The notes: generated from the sequence alone by a model not told the origin. DNA of 19,696 nt from JAWOGN01 sp046496815 (GCA_046496815.1 JAWOGN010000023.1:1-19696), one strand, 5' to 3'; positions 1 to 8,008 are shown, counted from the first letter of the stretch. Translations and numbers: made by a program.

Positions 1-357
1 CGAAGCAAGGGAAAAATCTTCTTTTTGTTTGTCGATGACACCGGAGATGTTGGTGCGGAGGGTGCCGAACGATTGGATCCATCGAGTAATGCGAAGCGGA
101 TAAAGGAAACCATCGAAAGGCTGATCGCACGGGGCAAGGCCGATGAGGGGTTGCAGGTGGAAATTCATTGCCGCCAGGGGGACTTCGTCCAGGAAGTGCG
201 CCGGTTCGTGAGAGACCATCATATCAATGAAATCGTTCTGGCCCTGCCCGAAGAACACAAACAAAGTGATGCGCATATGAACAAGGATGTTCAGCCGTTG
301 CTCCAATTGACCCATTGCAGAATTGTGACCGTAAGACCGAAAAGTAAAGGAACCTGA
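1..357 (+). CDS. Universal stress protein-like domain, C-terminal part (5' end outside window)
   Basis: The reading frame is open from base 1, and the first visible residues (RSKGKIFFLFVDD) continue in frame, so the gene starts upstream of the window. The visible 118 residues show an alternating strand/helix pattern: a hydrophobic strand ending in VDD, a helix with Lys/Glu-rich faces, VEIHCRQGD, a helix, NEIVLALPEE, and a last strand CRIVTVRPK. This resembles the Rossmann-like UspA fold, whose last strand usually reads cPVlvV. The ATP-binding G-x2-G-x9-G(S/T) signature is not clearly present. The stop lies 6 bp before the SLC13-type permease, so the two are probably co-transcribed. The assignment rests on fold pattern and context, not on a diagnostic motif. 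Confidence 0.6.
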   Translation, partial: RSKGKIFFLFVDDTGDVGAEGAERLDPSSNAKRIKETIERLIARGKADEGLQVEIHCRQGDFVQEVRRFVRDHHINEIVLALPEEHKQSDAHMNKDVQPLLQLTHCRIVTVRPKSKGT

Positions 358-363
358 CCCGAC

Positions 364-2184
364 ATGGAACCGAATGGATTGAACGTTGAAATGATTTTGG
401 TCATGGCCATGATTTTTCTGGCCGTGTTTCTTTTTATTGTCGAGTGGATTCGCGTTGACGTCGTCGCCATCCTCATGATGGTCTCTTTGCCGCTTTTGCA
501 CCTGGTCACCCCGAAAGAGGCCTTTATCGGACTGAGCAGCAACGCCGTCGTTTCCATCATCGCCGTGATTATTATCGGCGCGGGTCTTGACAAGACGGGC
601 TTGATCAACAAGCTGGTCGGACCGATCGTCCGTCTTGCGGGCAAAAGCCCTTCGCGCATTATCGTTGCAATCTCGCTTGCGATTGCGGTCATCTCAAGCT
701 TCATGCAGAATATCGGGGCTGCGGCCCTGTTTTTGCCGGCAATTCAGCGTATCAGCAAGGCGATGAAAATCCCGATCAGCCAACTCCTTATGCCCATCGG
801 CTACAGTGCGATTCTCGGAGGTACGATTACTCTGGTAGGCTCCAGCCCACTGATCCTTTTGAATGACCTCCTGGTTCCCTTCAAACTGCAACCGTTCGGC
901 CTCTTCGATGTAACCCCCATCGGGCTGGGATTGGTGGTGAGCGGGATCCTTTGCTTCGTCCTTTTCGGCCGTTTTATTTTGCCCCGGGGCTCCCGGGAGG
1001 GTGATCCGGCCGAGCAAGGAAAAAACGGAGAGGAAACCGACTTATTGCAGGAGATCGGTGACGCCTATGAGCTTCGGACCCCGGATGACTTCACCCATTA
1101 TCGGGAACCGGTGCGTGTAGAGGACTTGAGACGGCGCTATTTGGTGAACATTGTGGCGACGACGGAGCCCCCGGACTATAAGGTCTCTTCGCCCCCGTTG
1201 GATGCCGTCATTCGGTCGGGTGTCGACCTCCTGGTATTCGGCCGGGATAAGGATGTCAAGCGACTGGCGGAAAGCGAGGAAATGATCCTCAAGGAGGGAC
1301 TCGAAGTCTTCAAGGAGGATGCGGCGGATCATGCCTCCGGCACGGTCGAGGCCGTCGTGAGGCCCCGTTCTTCCATTGCGGGCAAAACCTTGAAGCAGAT
1401 CAACCTGCGGGACCGGTTCCAAGTGACGCCGCTGGCCATCTACCGGGAAGGGGAGATCTATCGGGCACAGATCGGCGATTTGGTCCTGAGGGTCGGCGAT
1501 GCCATCGTCCTCCACGGCACCTGGAAGCGGTTGCAACTGCTTCACGGCGAAGGATCGCTGCTTTTTACGACCCCGGTGGATGTGGAGATTATGCGGCCGG
1601 AGAAGGCCACCTTTGCGGGCTTTTGGCTGGCCGTTGCGCTTGTGATGATTCTGGTGTTCAAAATCCAGCTTTCCGTTTGTCTGATGACCGGTGCCCTGGG
1701 CATGGTCATAACGCGGGTGCTCAGCATCGATGAGGCGTACCAGTCCGTGGACTGGCGGACGATTTTCTTGCTGGCGGGATTGATCCCTCTGGGCATCGCC
1801 ACCGAGAAGACCGGCACCGCGGCCTGGATCGCCCACACCGTGCTCAACGCGATCGGCACGGTCAAGCCCGTTGTCCTGCTGACGATCATCGGGGTATTGA
1901 CATCCGCGTTTACTTTGGTCATCTCAAACGTCGGCGCCACCGTCCTCCTGGTTCCCTTGGTGGTAAACATGGCCGTCGCGGCCGACGCCGATCCCCGGAT
2001 GGCCGCGCTTGTGGTGGGACTGGCGGCGAGCAACTCGTTCATCCTTCCAACCCACCAGGTCAATGCGTTTTACATGGGACCGGGCAGGTATCGCAGCACG
2101 GATTTCCTGAAGGCGGGCGGCTTGATCAGCATCATCTTTATCCCGGTCATGATCGGAATGATTTATTTGGTTTTCGGCGTTTGA
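364..2184 (+). CDS. SLC13/DASS-family anion permease with two TrkA-C (RCK_C) domains
   Basis: This 606-residue membrane protein should import a divalent anion such as sulfate or a dicarboxylate, probably with sodium. It has two transmembrane halves, about 10-205 and 415-605. Between them lies a soluble insert holding two TrkA-C-like domains, about 226-310 and 320-400; the second has PRSSIAGKTLKQINLRDRF and GDLVLRVGDAIVLHG. Family hairpin motifs are visible in both halves: SFMQNIGAAALFLP (112-125) with VGSSPLILLN (158-167), and ISNVGATVLLVP (520-531) with NSFILPTHQVNAFYMGPG (557-574). The start has AAAGGA about 12 bp upstream. RCK_C domains are known regulatory ligand-binding modules, and in some bacteria they bind cyclic di-AMP. 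The substrate cannot be told from sequence. Overall length and layout match the SLC13-TrkA_C type. Confidence 0.9.
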   Translation: MEPNGLNVEMILVMAMIFLAVFLFIVEWIRVDVVAILMMVSLPLLHLVTPKEAFIGLSSNAVVSIIAVIIIGAGLDKTGLINKLVGPIVRLAGKSPSRIIVAISLAIAVISSFMQNIGAAALFLPAIQRISKAMKIPISQLLMPIGYSAILGGTITLVGSSPLILLNDLLVPFKLQPFGLFDVTPIGLGLVVSGILCFVLFGRFILPRGSREGDPAEQGKNGEETDLLQEIGDAYELRTPDDFTHYREPVRVEDLRRRYLVNIVATTEPPDYKVSSPPLDAVIRSGVDLLVFGRDKDVKRLAESEEMILKEGLEVFKEDAADHASGTVEAVVRPRSSIAGKTLKQINLRDRFQVTPLAIYREGEIYRAQIGDLVLRVGDAIVLHGTWKRLQLLHGEGSLLFTTPVDVEIMRPEKATFAGFWLAVALVMILVFKIQLSVCLMTGALGMVITRVLSIDEAYQSVDWRTIFLLAGLIPLGIATEKTGTAAWIAHTVLNAIGTVKPVVLLTIIGVLTSAFTLVISNVGATVLLVPLVVNMAVAADADPRMAALVVGLAASNSFILPTHQVNAFYMGPGRYRSTDFLKAGGLISIIFIPVMIGMIYLVFGV

Positions 2185-2209
2185 ACCGTGAAAACTCAGG
2201 AGTGAAAGC

Positions 2210-3022
2210 ATGGCAATCATCACGATTTCAAGGGGTTCCTACAGCAAGGGGAAAGAGGTGGCCGAAAAAGTCGCCGACCAGCTGGGTTATCAATGCCTGA
2301 GCCGAGATGTGATTCTCGAGGCCAGCGACCTTTACCATATCCCGGAGATAAAACTCGTTAAGGCGATTCATGACGCCCCCTCCGTTCTGGACCGTTTGAG
2401 CGGCGGCAAACGGGCTTACATCGCCTATTACAAGAGCGCGCTCACCCGCCTGGTGCGGACGGACAACATCGTTTACCATGGCCTTGCCGGACATCTTCTG
2501 CTCAAAGGCGTTCCACACGTGCTGAAAGTTCGAATTATCGCCGACCTGGCAGATCGCGTTCGAAATGAGATGACACAGGAAAACATCAGCGAACAGGAAG
2601 CGCGATCGATGATCCTGAAGGATGATCAGGAACGTCGCAAATGGACCCTGACCCTCTACGGGGCGGACCCCTGGGACAGCGCCCTCTATGATCTGGTTAT
2701 TCATATTCAGAAGTTCACGATTTCGAATGCCGTTGATTTTGTTTGTGAGGCCGCGGCACTCGAACAGTTCAGGACGACCCGGGAAGCCCAACGGAAGATG
2801 GATGACCTGGCGCTGGCCAGCCGGGTCAAGGCGGCCCTGGTCGAATTTAATCCGGATGTGGCCGTCACATGCGAATACGGCAATGTTCTTGTTTTTGCCG
2901 TGAGCCAGGACCGAACCACCCGTAAGCTCAGGGAGAAGGTAAAGCGTTTGAGTGACGAAATCCGGGGTGTCAACAACATCGAAGTCCATTCCGGGACGGC
3001 GATCCCGCCGGATGCAGTCTGA
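2210..3022 (+). CDS. Cytidylate-kinase-like protein with C-terminal BON domain (first of two paralogues)
   Basis: The 270 residues divide into a P-loop kinase-like part (about 1-185) and a BON domain (about 199-262). The N-terminus ITISRGSYSKGKEVAEKVA matches the Cytidylate_kin2 layout, in which SR-x-GS-x-GG-x-EI replaces the usual Walker A. Residues 113-143 look like a kinase lid segment rich in Arg, Asp and Glu, and YDLVIHI (160-166) matches the late strand of CMP kinases. The BON domain carries the DLALASRVKAAL helix and ends with GVNNIEVH. The start is supported by CAGGAG 7 bp upstream. It follows the permease by 25 bp and is followed by a paralogue. CMP phosphorylation is not proven. BON domains are better known from periplasmic lipid-binding proteins, but no signal peptide is visible here, so this one is probably cytoplasmic. 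Confidence 0.85.
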   Translation: MAIITISRGSYSKGKEVAEKVADQLGYQCLSRDVILEASDLYHIPEIKLVKAIHDAPSVLDRLSGGKRAYIAYYKSALTRLVRTDNIVYHGLAGHLLLKGVPHVLKVRIIADLADRVRNEMTQENISEQEARSMILKDDQERRKWTLTLYGADPWDSALYDLVIHIQKFTISNAVDFVCEAAALEQFRTTREAQRKMDDLALASRVKAALVEFNPDVAVTCEYGNVLVFAVSQDRTTRKLREKVKRLSDEIRGVNNIEVHSGTAIPPDAV

Positions 3023-3085
3023 TTTCTCCGGTGTCAAGGGCGACGTCGCAATCAGTCAACCTTTAGCAGCAGAGAGGACACGTCC

Positions 3086-3910
3086 ATGCCTGTGATCATC
3101 GTTTCCTCGGACCTTTACCGGACCGGCCGAGAGATTGCCGAATCGGCCGCCCGTGTTTTGGGATATGGCTTTCTCGGGCGGGAGATTCTGGGGCAGGTCG
3201 CCGAAAAATACGAGGTCCCCGAAGCCAAGCTCGCGCAAGCGCTTGATGAAGGTCCTTCTTTTTTGCGTCGGTCATCGAAACTTCGGCACCGATACCTGGC
3301 CTATATCCAAGAAGGCGCCCTTTTCGAGCTGCACAAGGGAAACGTGGTTTGCCAGGGTCTGGCCGCCCATCTTTATGTTCTTGGCGTCTCCCATGTCCTG
3401 AGGGTCCGCATTCTTTCAGATACCGAGAAACGGGCCGAACATTTGGCGACCGAGCGAGGTATCTCGCCGAACAAAGCGAAGCGGCTCCTGGATCGCGAGA
3501 AAAAGGCCCACCAGCGCTGGTCGATGGAAACCTTTCAATTGGACGAAACGGATCCCTCGCACTACGACCTGGTTATCAACCTTTCTCAGATCGATTCCGC
3601 TGAGGCCGTTAAGATCATCCGTGAGACGGTGAGCTATCCGCGGTTTAAACCCATGACCTATTCTTTGCACTGCATGGAGGATTTGGCGCTTTCGAGCAGG
3701 GTCAAAGCCTTATTGTGGGAGCGGTTTCCCGGCATCCGGGTTCGCGCCGACAGAGGCACACTGGTCATTGAAACAGCCGCGCTTAAGCGGGAAAAGGAAA
3801 AAAAGGTTAACGCCATCAAGGAGCTGGCCGGAAAAATTCCGGGAGTCGAATATGTAGAAGTCCATATCGACAATCATATTTTTCGCCCGGTATCGAGATC
3901 TTTTCGCTAG
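3086..3910 (+). CDS. Cytidylate-kinase-like protein with C-terminal BON domain (second paralogue, degenerate P-loop)
   Basis: The 274-residue product aligns with its upstream neighbour over the whole length. Shared segments include GLAAHLYVLGVSHVLRVRI (91-109) against GLAGHLLLKGVPHVLKVRI, YDLVINL against YDLVIHI, and DLALSSRVKALL against DLALASRVKAAL. The BON domain falls at the same residues (about 199-262) and ends in GVEYVEVH. The phosphate-binding loop has drifted: SRGSYSKGKEVA in the first copy is SSDLYRTGREIA here, losing the Gly-Ser pair. The lid region (113-143) is still charged. AGAGAGGA about 7 bp before the ATG supports the start. The pair probably arose by tandem duplication. This copy could be a regulatory pseudokinase partnered with the first, which is inference. 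Confidence 0.82.
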   Translation: MPVIIVSSDLYRTGREIAESAARVLGYGFLGREILGQVAEKYEVPEAKLAQALDEGPSFLRRSSKLRHRYLAYIQEGALFELHKGNVVCQGLAAHLYVLGVSHVLRVRILSDTEKRAEHLATERGISPNKAKRLLDREKKAHQRWSMETFQLDETDPSHYDLVINLSQIDSAEAVKIIRETVSYPRFKPMTYSLHCMEDLALSSRVKALLWERFPGIRVRADRGTLVIETAALKREKEKKVNAIKELAGKIPGVEYVEVHIDNHIFRPVSRSFR

Positions 3911-3959
3911 GAGGCTGTCCAAGGGGTGGCGCATTACCGGAAGCAGATTTTAATTTCAT

Positions 3960-3988
3960 TTGACATCCCGCATCGAAACCATCATCTT
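3960..3988 (+). promoter_or_regulatory. Weak sigma-70-like promoter candidate before the two-component module
   Basis: TTGACA (3960-3965) matches the -35 consensus perfectly, and CATCTT (3983-3988) sits 17 bp downstream as a poor -10. A better -10-like hexamer, TATATT, lies further on but has no matching -35. The site is in the 121-bp gap between the second kinase-like gene and the lone receiver gene, where a new transcription start would make sense. Confidence 0.25.
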
Positions 3989-4020
3989 TGTTCTGCCCGT
4001 TATATTCGGAACGGGGTATC

Positions 4021-4026
4021 AGGAGG
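4021..4026 (+). promoter_or_regulatory. Shine-Dalgarno site fixing the start of the lone receiver gene
   Basis: A full AGGAGG sits 5 bp before the ATG at 4032. This makes 4032 the likely start rather than the in-frame TTG at 3960, which would add 24 residues lying outside the receiver fold. Confidence 0.7.
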
Positions 4027-4031
4027 TTGGC

Positions 4032-4433
4032 ATGTCTAAAAAACTTGAAGTCCTACTTTTGGATGATGAGGCGATCGTCGGGCAGCGGCTTAAGAGCGGG
4101 TTGGAAAAACTGGGTTGCGAGGTCGAAGTTTTTGAGAATTCAGTAAAGGCCCTTTCGCGAATCACGGAAAAGGCGTTTGATATCATTATCACGGATGTCA
4201 TGATGGCGGAAGTCAACGGCATCGAGATTCTGGAGGCCGCCAAGAAAGGCAACCCCCAAACGAAGGTGATTGTCATCACGGGTTTTGCGACCGTCTCTTT
4301 GGCCCGGGAAGCCATGGAAAAAGGAGCCTTCGATATGATTGCCAAACCCTTCAAACCGAGCGATTTGAGATCCCTGGTCGTGAAGGCGGCCCATGAACTG
4401 GGATTTACGGAGATATCTTCCGAAGAAGACTAA
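4032..4433 (+). CDS. Single-domain response regulator (receiver only)
   Basis: This is a stand-alone CheY-like receiver of 133 residues. The acidic pocket is Asp11-Asp12, the phospho-acceptor is Asp55 in IIITDVMM, the switch Thr is Thr83 in VIVITGFA, and the conserved Lys is Lys105 in AKPF. There is no output domain; the chain ends about 15 residues after the last receiver helix. The gene stops 14 bp before the histidine kinase gene. It is therefore probably either a phosphate sink or intermediate for that kinase, or an output acting by protein contact. The start was chosen from the strong Shine-Dalgarno site. Confidence 0.92.
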   Translation: MSKKLEVLLLDDEAIVGQRLKSGLEKLGCEVEVFENSVKALSRITEKAFDIIITDVMMAEVNGIEILEAAKKGNPQTKVIVITGFATVSLAREAMEKGAFDMIAKPFKPSDLRSLVVKAAHELGFTEISSEED

Positions 4434-4447
4434 ATATCCTACCGCTC

Positions 4448-5953
4448 ATGGCGAAACGCTACTCCCCCGATCATTCAGAATCTTCTCAAGAAAAAAGCCT
4501 GTTGGATCGACCGGTCTTCAGCTTCCGGCTTCAGATCATCCTGGGGTTTTTTACCTTTTTCATCCTATCGGTGGTCATTACCATTGCCGCCATGATCACC
4601 ATCAACGGCATTGAGAAAAGGATCTCCACGGTCCAAAGCTGGGAACGTTTTCTATTCAGCATCGAACAGGCCAGACGATGGGAGAAGAACTTTTTTCTTT
4701 ACGGCACAAACCTGGATGACGCTCTCCAGAGTGCCGATGAAGCCCGTGACCTTTTCGACAAACACCTCAAGAATCTCGAAATTACGGCTTTCCCTCTACA
4801 TAAGGACCGAATTATCTATAATTTGGACCTTTATTATACCGAATTGTATGACTTGTCCCAACTCGTCAAAACCGGCCATAATTTGCCTGCCGTACAAGGA
4901 GAAATCGAAGCCAGATTGCGCCAATACGGCGCCCATGTTGTTGAGGACGCAGCGGACCTGGCGGCCGGAGAATTCGATCTGGTGAGCCGGTGGCTTCGCT
5001 TGCTTCAGAAAGTTCCGGCTTACTTTTTGGTCTTTCTGTTTTTTTTGATGGTTTATATGATCTGGTTTCTTTCCAGAAAATTCATGAAGCCTCTGACATA
5101 TCTTGTCGACCAGACGCGACGCATTGCCAAGGGGGATCTCACTCCGGTCCGGCCTGTGCGGAAATACCGCGATGAGTTCACCACCGTGGAAGTGGCCATC
5201 AATCGGATGCTCAAAGAACTGGAGAGCCGACAAAATTCCTTGATTGAATCGCACAAACTGCGTGCCGTTGGAATTCTGACGGCCGGTGTGGCCCATGAAC
5301 TGAACAATCCGCTGAACAATATCATGTTGACCGCCTATTCCCTGATGGAGGAATATGACACGCTGAATCGGAAAGAACATATGGACATGATCCAAGATAT
5401 CATCGAGGAAACGGAACGTTCCCGGAGCATCGTCCACAATCTTTTGGATTTCACGAGGGAAAACATATCGGTCCTGGAATTGCTGGATCTCGGAAAACTC
5501 GTCCAAGAAACGGCAAAACTGGCGCTGAACCAGGCCCGGGTTCGAGGGGCGACCATTCATGTGCAGGTCGATCCGGACCTGCCTCAATGTCAAGGAGACA
5601 AGCAACAACTGAAGCAGGTCGTTTTGAACCTGGTTTTGAATTCCCTGGATGCGGTGGGCAATGGAGGACGAATTGGGGTGCGGGTCAAAAAAACGAAACC
5701 CGGCTATCTGATAGTGGAAGTGGAAGATAACGGCGGCGGCATTCCCGCCGACGTGCTTCCGCATATCTTTGATCCTTTTTTCACCACCAAGCCCGTGGGT
5801 AAGGGGACCGGCCTCGGACTTTCCGTTTCCCATGGAATCATCACCAAGCATGGCGGGCGGATCGAAGTGGAAAGCATTCCTGACCAGAAGACCGTTTTTA
5901 CGATCACCTTACCCTGCGATGCCTCGTCCGTCATCCTTCGAGAAAATCTGTAA
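4448..5953 (+). CDS. Membrane sensor histidine kinase with HAMP domain
   Basis: Of 501 residues, TM1 is about 27-50 and TM2 about 190-208. The 135-residue extracytoplasmic part between them is predicted helical, rich in Glu, Arg and Leu, with no PAS or Cache motif. A HAMP linker covers about 209-260 (KPLTYLVDQTRRIAKGD). The dimerisation helix has GVAHELNNPLNNIM with phospho-acceptor His283. The ATPase domain shows the N box (NLVLNSLDAV, Asn398), the G1 box DNGGGI (427-432), the F box FDPFFTTK and the G2 box GKGTGLGL (451-458). HELNNPL is typical of NtrB-like kinases paired with sigma-54 activators, and such an activator follows 20 bp downstream. No clear Shine-Dalgarno site precedes the ATG, so translation may be coupled to the receiver gene. 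The input signal is unknown; a four-helix-bundle sensor is a guess. Confidence 0.93.
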   Translation: MAKRYSPDHSESSQEKSLLDRPVFSFRLQIILGFFTFFILSVVITIAAMITINGIEKRISTVQSWERFLFSIEQARRWEKNFFLYGTNLDDALQSADEARDLFDKHLKNLEITAFPLHKDRIIYNLDLYYTELYDLSQLVKTGHNLPAVQGEIEARLRQYGAHVVEDAADLAAGEFDLVSRWLRLLQKVPAYFLVFLFFLMVYMIWFLSRKFMKPLTYLVDQTRRIAKGDLTPVRPVRKYRDEFTTVEVAINRMLKELESRQNSLIESHKLRAVGILTAGVAHELNNPLNNIMLTAYSLMEEYDTLNRKEHMDMIQDIIEETERSRSIVHNLLDFTRENISVLELLDLGKLVQETAKLALNQARVRGATIHVQVDPDLPQCQGDKQQLKQVVLNLVLNSLDAVGNGGRIGVRVKKTKPGYLIVEVEDNGGGIPADVLPHIFDPFFTTKPVGKGTGLGLSVSHGIITKHGGRIEVESIPDQKTVFTITLPCDASSVILRENL

Positions 5954-5973
5954 ATAGACGGAGATGATCCCGA

Positions 5974-7347
5974 TTGAGCCGGATCGAACAAATCAATGCC
6001 CTTAGAGTGGCCGTCGTGGATGATGAACCCCTGGCCCTGAAAAACATCAGACGCATTGTCGCCCGGGACGGTCACGAGGTGGAGGCTTTCACGAACCCTG
6101 CGCAGGCCCTCCAGCGCATGTTACAATCCCCCTTTCATATCGTTATGACCGATATCCGCATGCCGCAAATGAGCGGCATGGAGCTTTTGGAGCGCATCAA
6201 AGCGCGCTTTCCCGAAACCCAGGTCATCCTGTTCACCGGGTACGCTTCGGTGGACGATGCGGTCAAGGCCATCAAACAGGGCGCTTTTTACTATGTTGAA
6301 AAACCGTTGACGCCCGACAAGATTCTATCGGTGCTGAAGCGAGCCGTGGAAAAGCTTTCCCTGATGACGGAAAACAAGAAACTCAGGGAAGAAATCCTCA
6401 AAAAGGATCCCGGGCGGGGCATTCTGGGAATCAGCGCTCAAATCCGGGAATTGATAAAGGTCATCAACAAGGTGGCCGCAGTGGACTGCAACGTGCTTAT
6501 TCAGGGCGAAAGCGGCACAGGGAAGGAGTTGGCGGCAAGGGCGATCCATTCCGGCAGCTTGAGAAAGGAAAAGCCTTTCGTGGCCTTTAATTGCGGCGGT
6601 TTCACGGAGGAACTGGCGGCCAACGAGCTTTTCGGGCATGAAAAGGGCGCATTCACCGGCGCAGACAGAATGAAGCCCGGGTTGTTTGAAACAGCCCAAG
6701 GGGGCTCGGTATTCCTTGATGAAATCGGGGAAATGGCCCTTTCTACGCAGGTGAAGTTGCTCCGACTCATCCAGGAAAGAAAGCTGTTCCGGGTCGGCGG
6801 TGCCAAGCCTGTGGCACTGGACGTGAGATTGATATCCGCCACCAACAAGGATCTGGAGTACGAGGTCAAAGCCGGGCGTTTTCGGGAAGATCTGTTCTTT
6901 CGGGTGAAGGTTGTGGTCATTCGCATGCCGCCGTTGCGCGAACACAAGGACGATATCCCGCTGCTGGTGGATCACTTTATTCGATATTACAATCGATTAT
7001 ATAACAAGGATGTCGAGGGTTTCACCGCCCACGCCATGGATACCCTCATGCGCTATCCGTTTCCCGGCAATGTGCGGGAACTGGAACATATGGTGTGCAG
7101 CGCCGTGGCGCTTGGTGAAAAACGCCGGCTTCGGGCGGATGATTTACCCGAGGACCTCCGGCTGTTGGACGTGGATACCCTGTTACGGGATGATTTGACC
7201 ACGTTGGCGGAGCAGGAAAAAGCCCATATTATCCGCGTCCTTGAAGCGACCAATTATAATAAGGTGCGCGCGGCTCAAATTCTGGGCATACCGAGAACCA
7301 CGCTTTGGCGTAAGATAAGAAAATTCGGTATCGATGAGATCAAGTAA
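5974..7347 (+). CDS. NtrC-family sigma-54-dependent response regulator
   Basis: The 457-residue product has the classical three-domain layout. The receiver spans about 10-125, with Asp16-Asp17, phospho-acceptor Asp60 (VMTDIRMP), Thr88 and Lys110. The AAA+ domain spans about 150-390, with Walker A GESGTGKE (178-185), the sigma-54 contact loop GAFTGA (225-230), Walker B VFLDE (246-250) and the GRFREDLFFR arginine region (301-310). A Fis-type helix-turn-helix spans about 415-452 (VRAAQILGIPRTTLWRKI). The start is a TTG with CGGAGA about 10 bp upstream; no in-frame ATG gives a complete receiver. It presumably activates sigma-54 promoters when phosphorylated by the adjacent kinase. No convincing sigma-54 -24/-12 site was found by eye in this window, so its targets may lie elsewhere. 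Confidence 0.94.
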   Translation: MSRIEQINALRVAVVDDEPLALKNIRRIVARDGHEVEAFTNPAQALQRMLQSPFHIVMTDIRMPQMSGMELLERIKARFPETQVILFTGYASVDDAVKAIKQGAFYYVEKPLTPDKILSVLKRAVEKLSLMTENKKLREEILKKDPGRGILGISAQIRELIKVINKVAAVDCNVLIQGESGTGKELAARAIHSGSLRKEKPFVAFNCGGFTEELAANELFGHEKGAFTGADRMKPGLFETAQGGSVFLDEIGEMALSTQVKLLRLIQERKLFRVGGAKPVALDVRLISATNKDLEYEVKAGRFREDLFFRVKVVVIRMPPLREHKDDIPLLVDHFIRYYNRLYNKDVEGFTAHAMDTLMRYPFPGNVRELEHMVCSAVALGEKRRLRADDLPEDLRLLDVDTLLRDDLTTLAEQEKAHIIRVLEATNYNKVRAAQILGIPRTTLWRKIRKFGIDEIK

Positions 7348-7367
7348 TTCCTGCCTGAACGAGAAAT

Positions 7368-7397
7368 GACAGGATTCTTTAAGACAGGATTCTTTAA
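7368..7397 (+). repeat. Perfect 15-bp tandem duplication in a convergent gap
   Basis: GACAGGATTCTTTAA occurs twice in direct succession (7368-7382 and 7383-7397), between the stop of the sigma-54 activator gene and the stop of the convergent tetR-type gene. The second copy can pair with what follows: ACAGGA (7384-7389) is complementary to TCCTGT (7400-7405). No good T-run follows on either strand, so a terminator role is only weakly supported. Confidence 0.8.
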
Positions 7398-7420
7398 GTT
7401 CCTGTTTGGGAGAGGGCGGG

Positions 7421-8008
7421 TTACCCTGGATGCTTTTGTAACATGCGCCGGCAGCTGGTGATCAATTGTTCGAAAAGGGCGCTCGAATCGTAGAGGTTGA
7501 AGGTTTTCAATCTGGCAATGCCGTCGACCATGGCGAAAACGATAAACGCGGTTTTTCCGGCCGGTAGGTCGTCAATGGAGCCGTCGCTGACGCCTTGGAG
7601 AATGGCTCTTTCGAAGGTGTCGAGAATGAAGTTGTAGATGGCCGAAAAATTCTTGCGAAACACCGGGTTCACCTGTGCCAGCTCATAGGCGTCGTAGCGA
7701 TGCAGGATCAGGAATAATTCCTCTTTGGTGCCCACGAGATAGAGGTAGAAAAATATGCTGCCTTCCAGCATTTCAAGGCCCGAGTCAAAGGTTTTCTCTT
7801 TGAAAAACCTTTCGAATTCGCTGATAAGGGTTTGGCGGATGTTTTCGAGGATCGCCAGAAAGAGCCCTTCCTTGGTTTTGAAATGATAAAAAATGGTGCC
7901 TTCAGCGACATCCGTAAATCGGGCCAATTCGGCAACCGCGGTATTGCGGTAGCCTTTTTCGGAAAAAAGCTTGGTGGCAACGTGAAGAATGGTTTCTTTC
8001 TTGTTCAT
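7421..8008 (-). CDS. TetR-family transcriptional regulator
   Basis: The 195-residue product opens with the TetR DNA-binding domain: KKETILHVATKLFSEKGYRNTAVAELA, then the recognition segment VAEGTIFYHFKTKEGLF (34-50). The rest is an all-helical ligand-binding and dimerisation part with no recognisable ligand signature. GGGAG about 8 bp before the ATG supports the start. It lies 117 bp downstream of the UPF0182 gene on the same strand and could be read from it or from a promoter in that gap. By analogy with the family it probably represses its own gene and the UPF0182 gene, and an imperfect palindrome before the UPF0182 gene (10890-10916) is a candidate operator. Confidence 0.92.
   Translation of the reverse strand: MNKKETILHVATKLFSEKGYRNTAVAELARFTDVAEGTIFYHFKTKEGLFLAILENIRQTLISEFERFFKEKTFDSGLEMLEGSIFFYLYLVGTKEELFLILHRYDAYELAQVNPVFRKNFSAIYNFILDTFERAILQGVSDGSIDDLPAGKTAFIVFAMVDGIARLKTFNLYDSSALFEQLITSCRRMLQKHPG

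Noticed and set aside
1042..1836. 264-codon open frame on the minus strand
   Set aside because: Mirror frame of the SLC13-type permease; Arg/Gly/Gln-rich and without family features.
3040..3049. GCGACGTCGC palindrome between the two kinase-like genes
   Set aside because: A 10-bp palindrome without loop or neighbouring promoter, likely chance in GC-rich DNA.
3960..4031. 24-residue N-terminal extension of the lone receiver from a TTG
   Set aside because: A full AGGAGG precedes the ATG at 4032, and the receiver fold starts right after it.
4796..5851. 351-codon open frame on the minus strand
   Set aside because: Antisense to the histidine kinase gene, whose H, N, G1 and G2 boxes are intact. 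The product shows no recognisable domain.
5974..7347. Local sigma-54 promoter targets of the NtrC-type activator
   Set aside because: Intergenic regions were scanned by eye for TGGCAC-N5-TTGC and no convincing match was found, so none is claimed.
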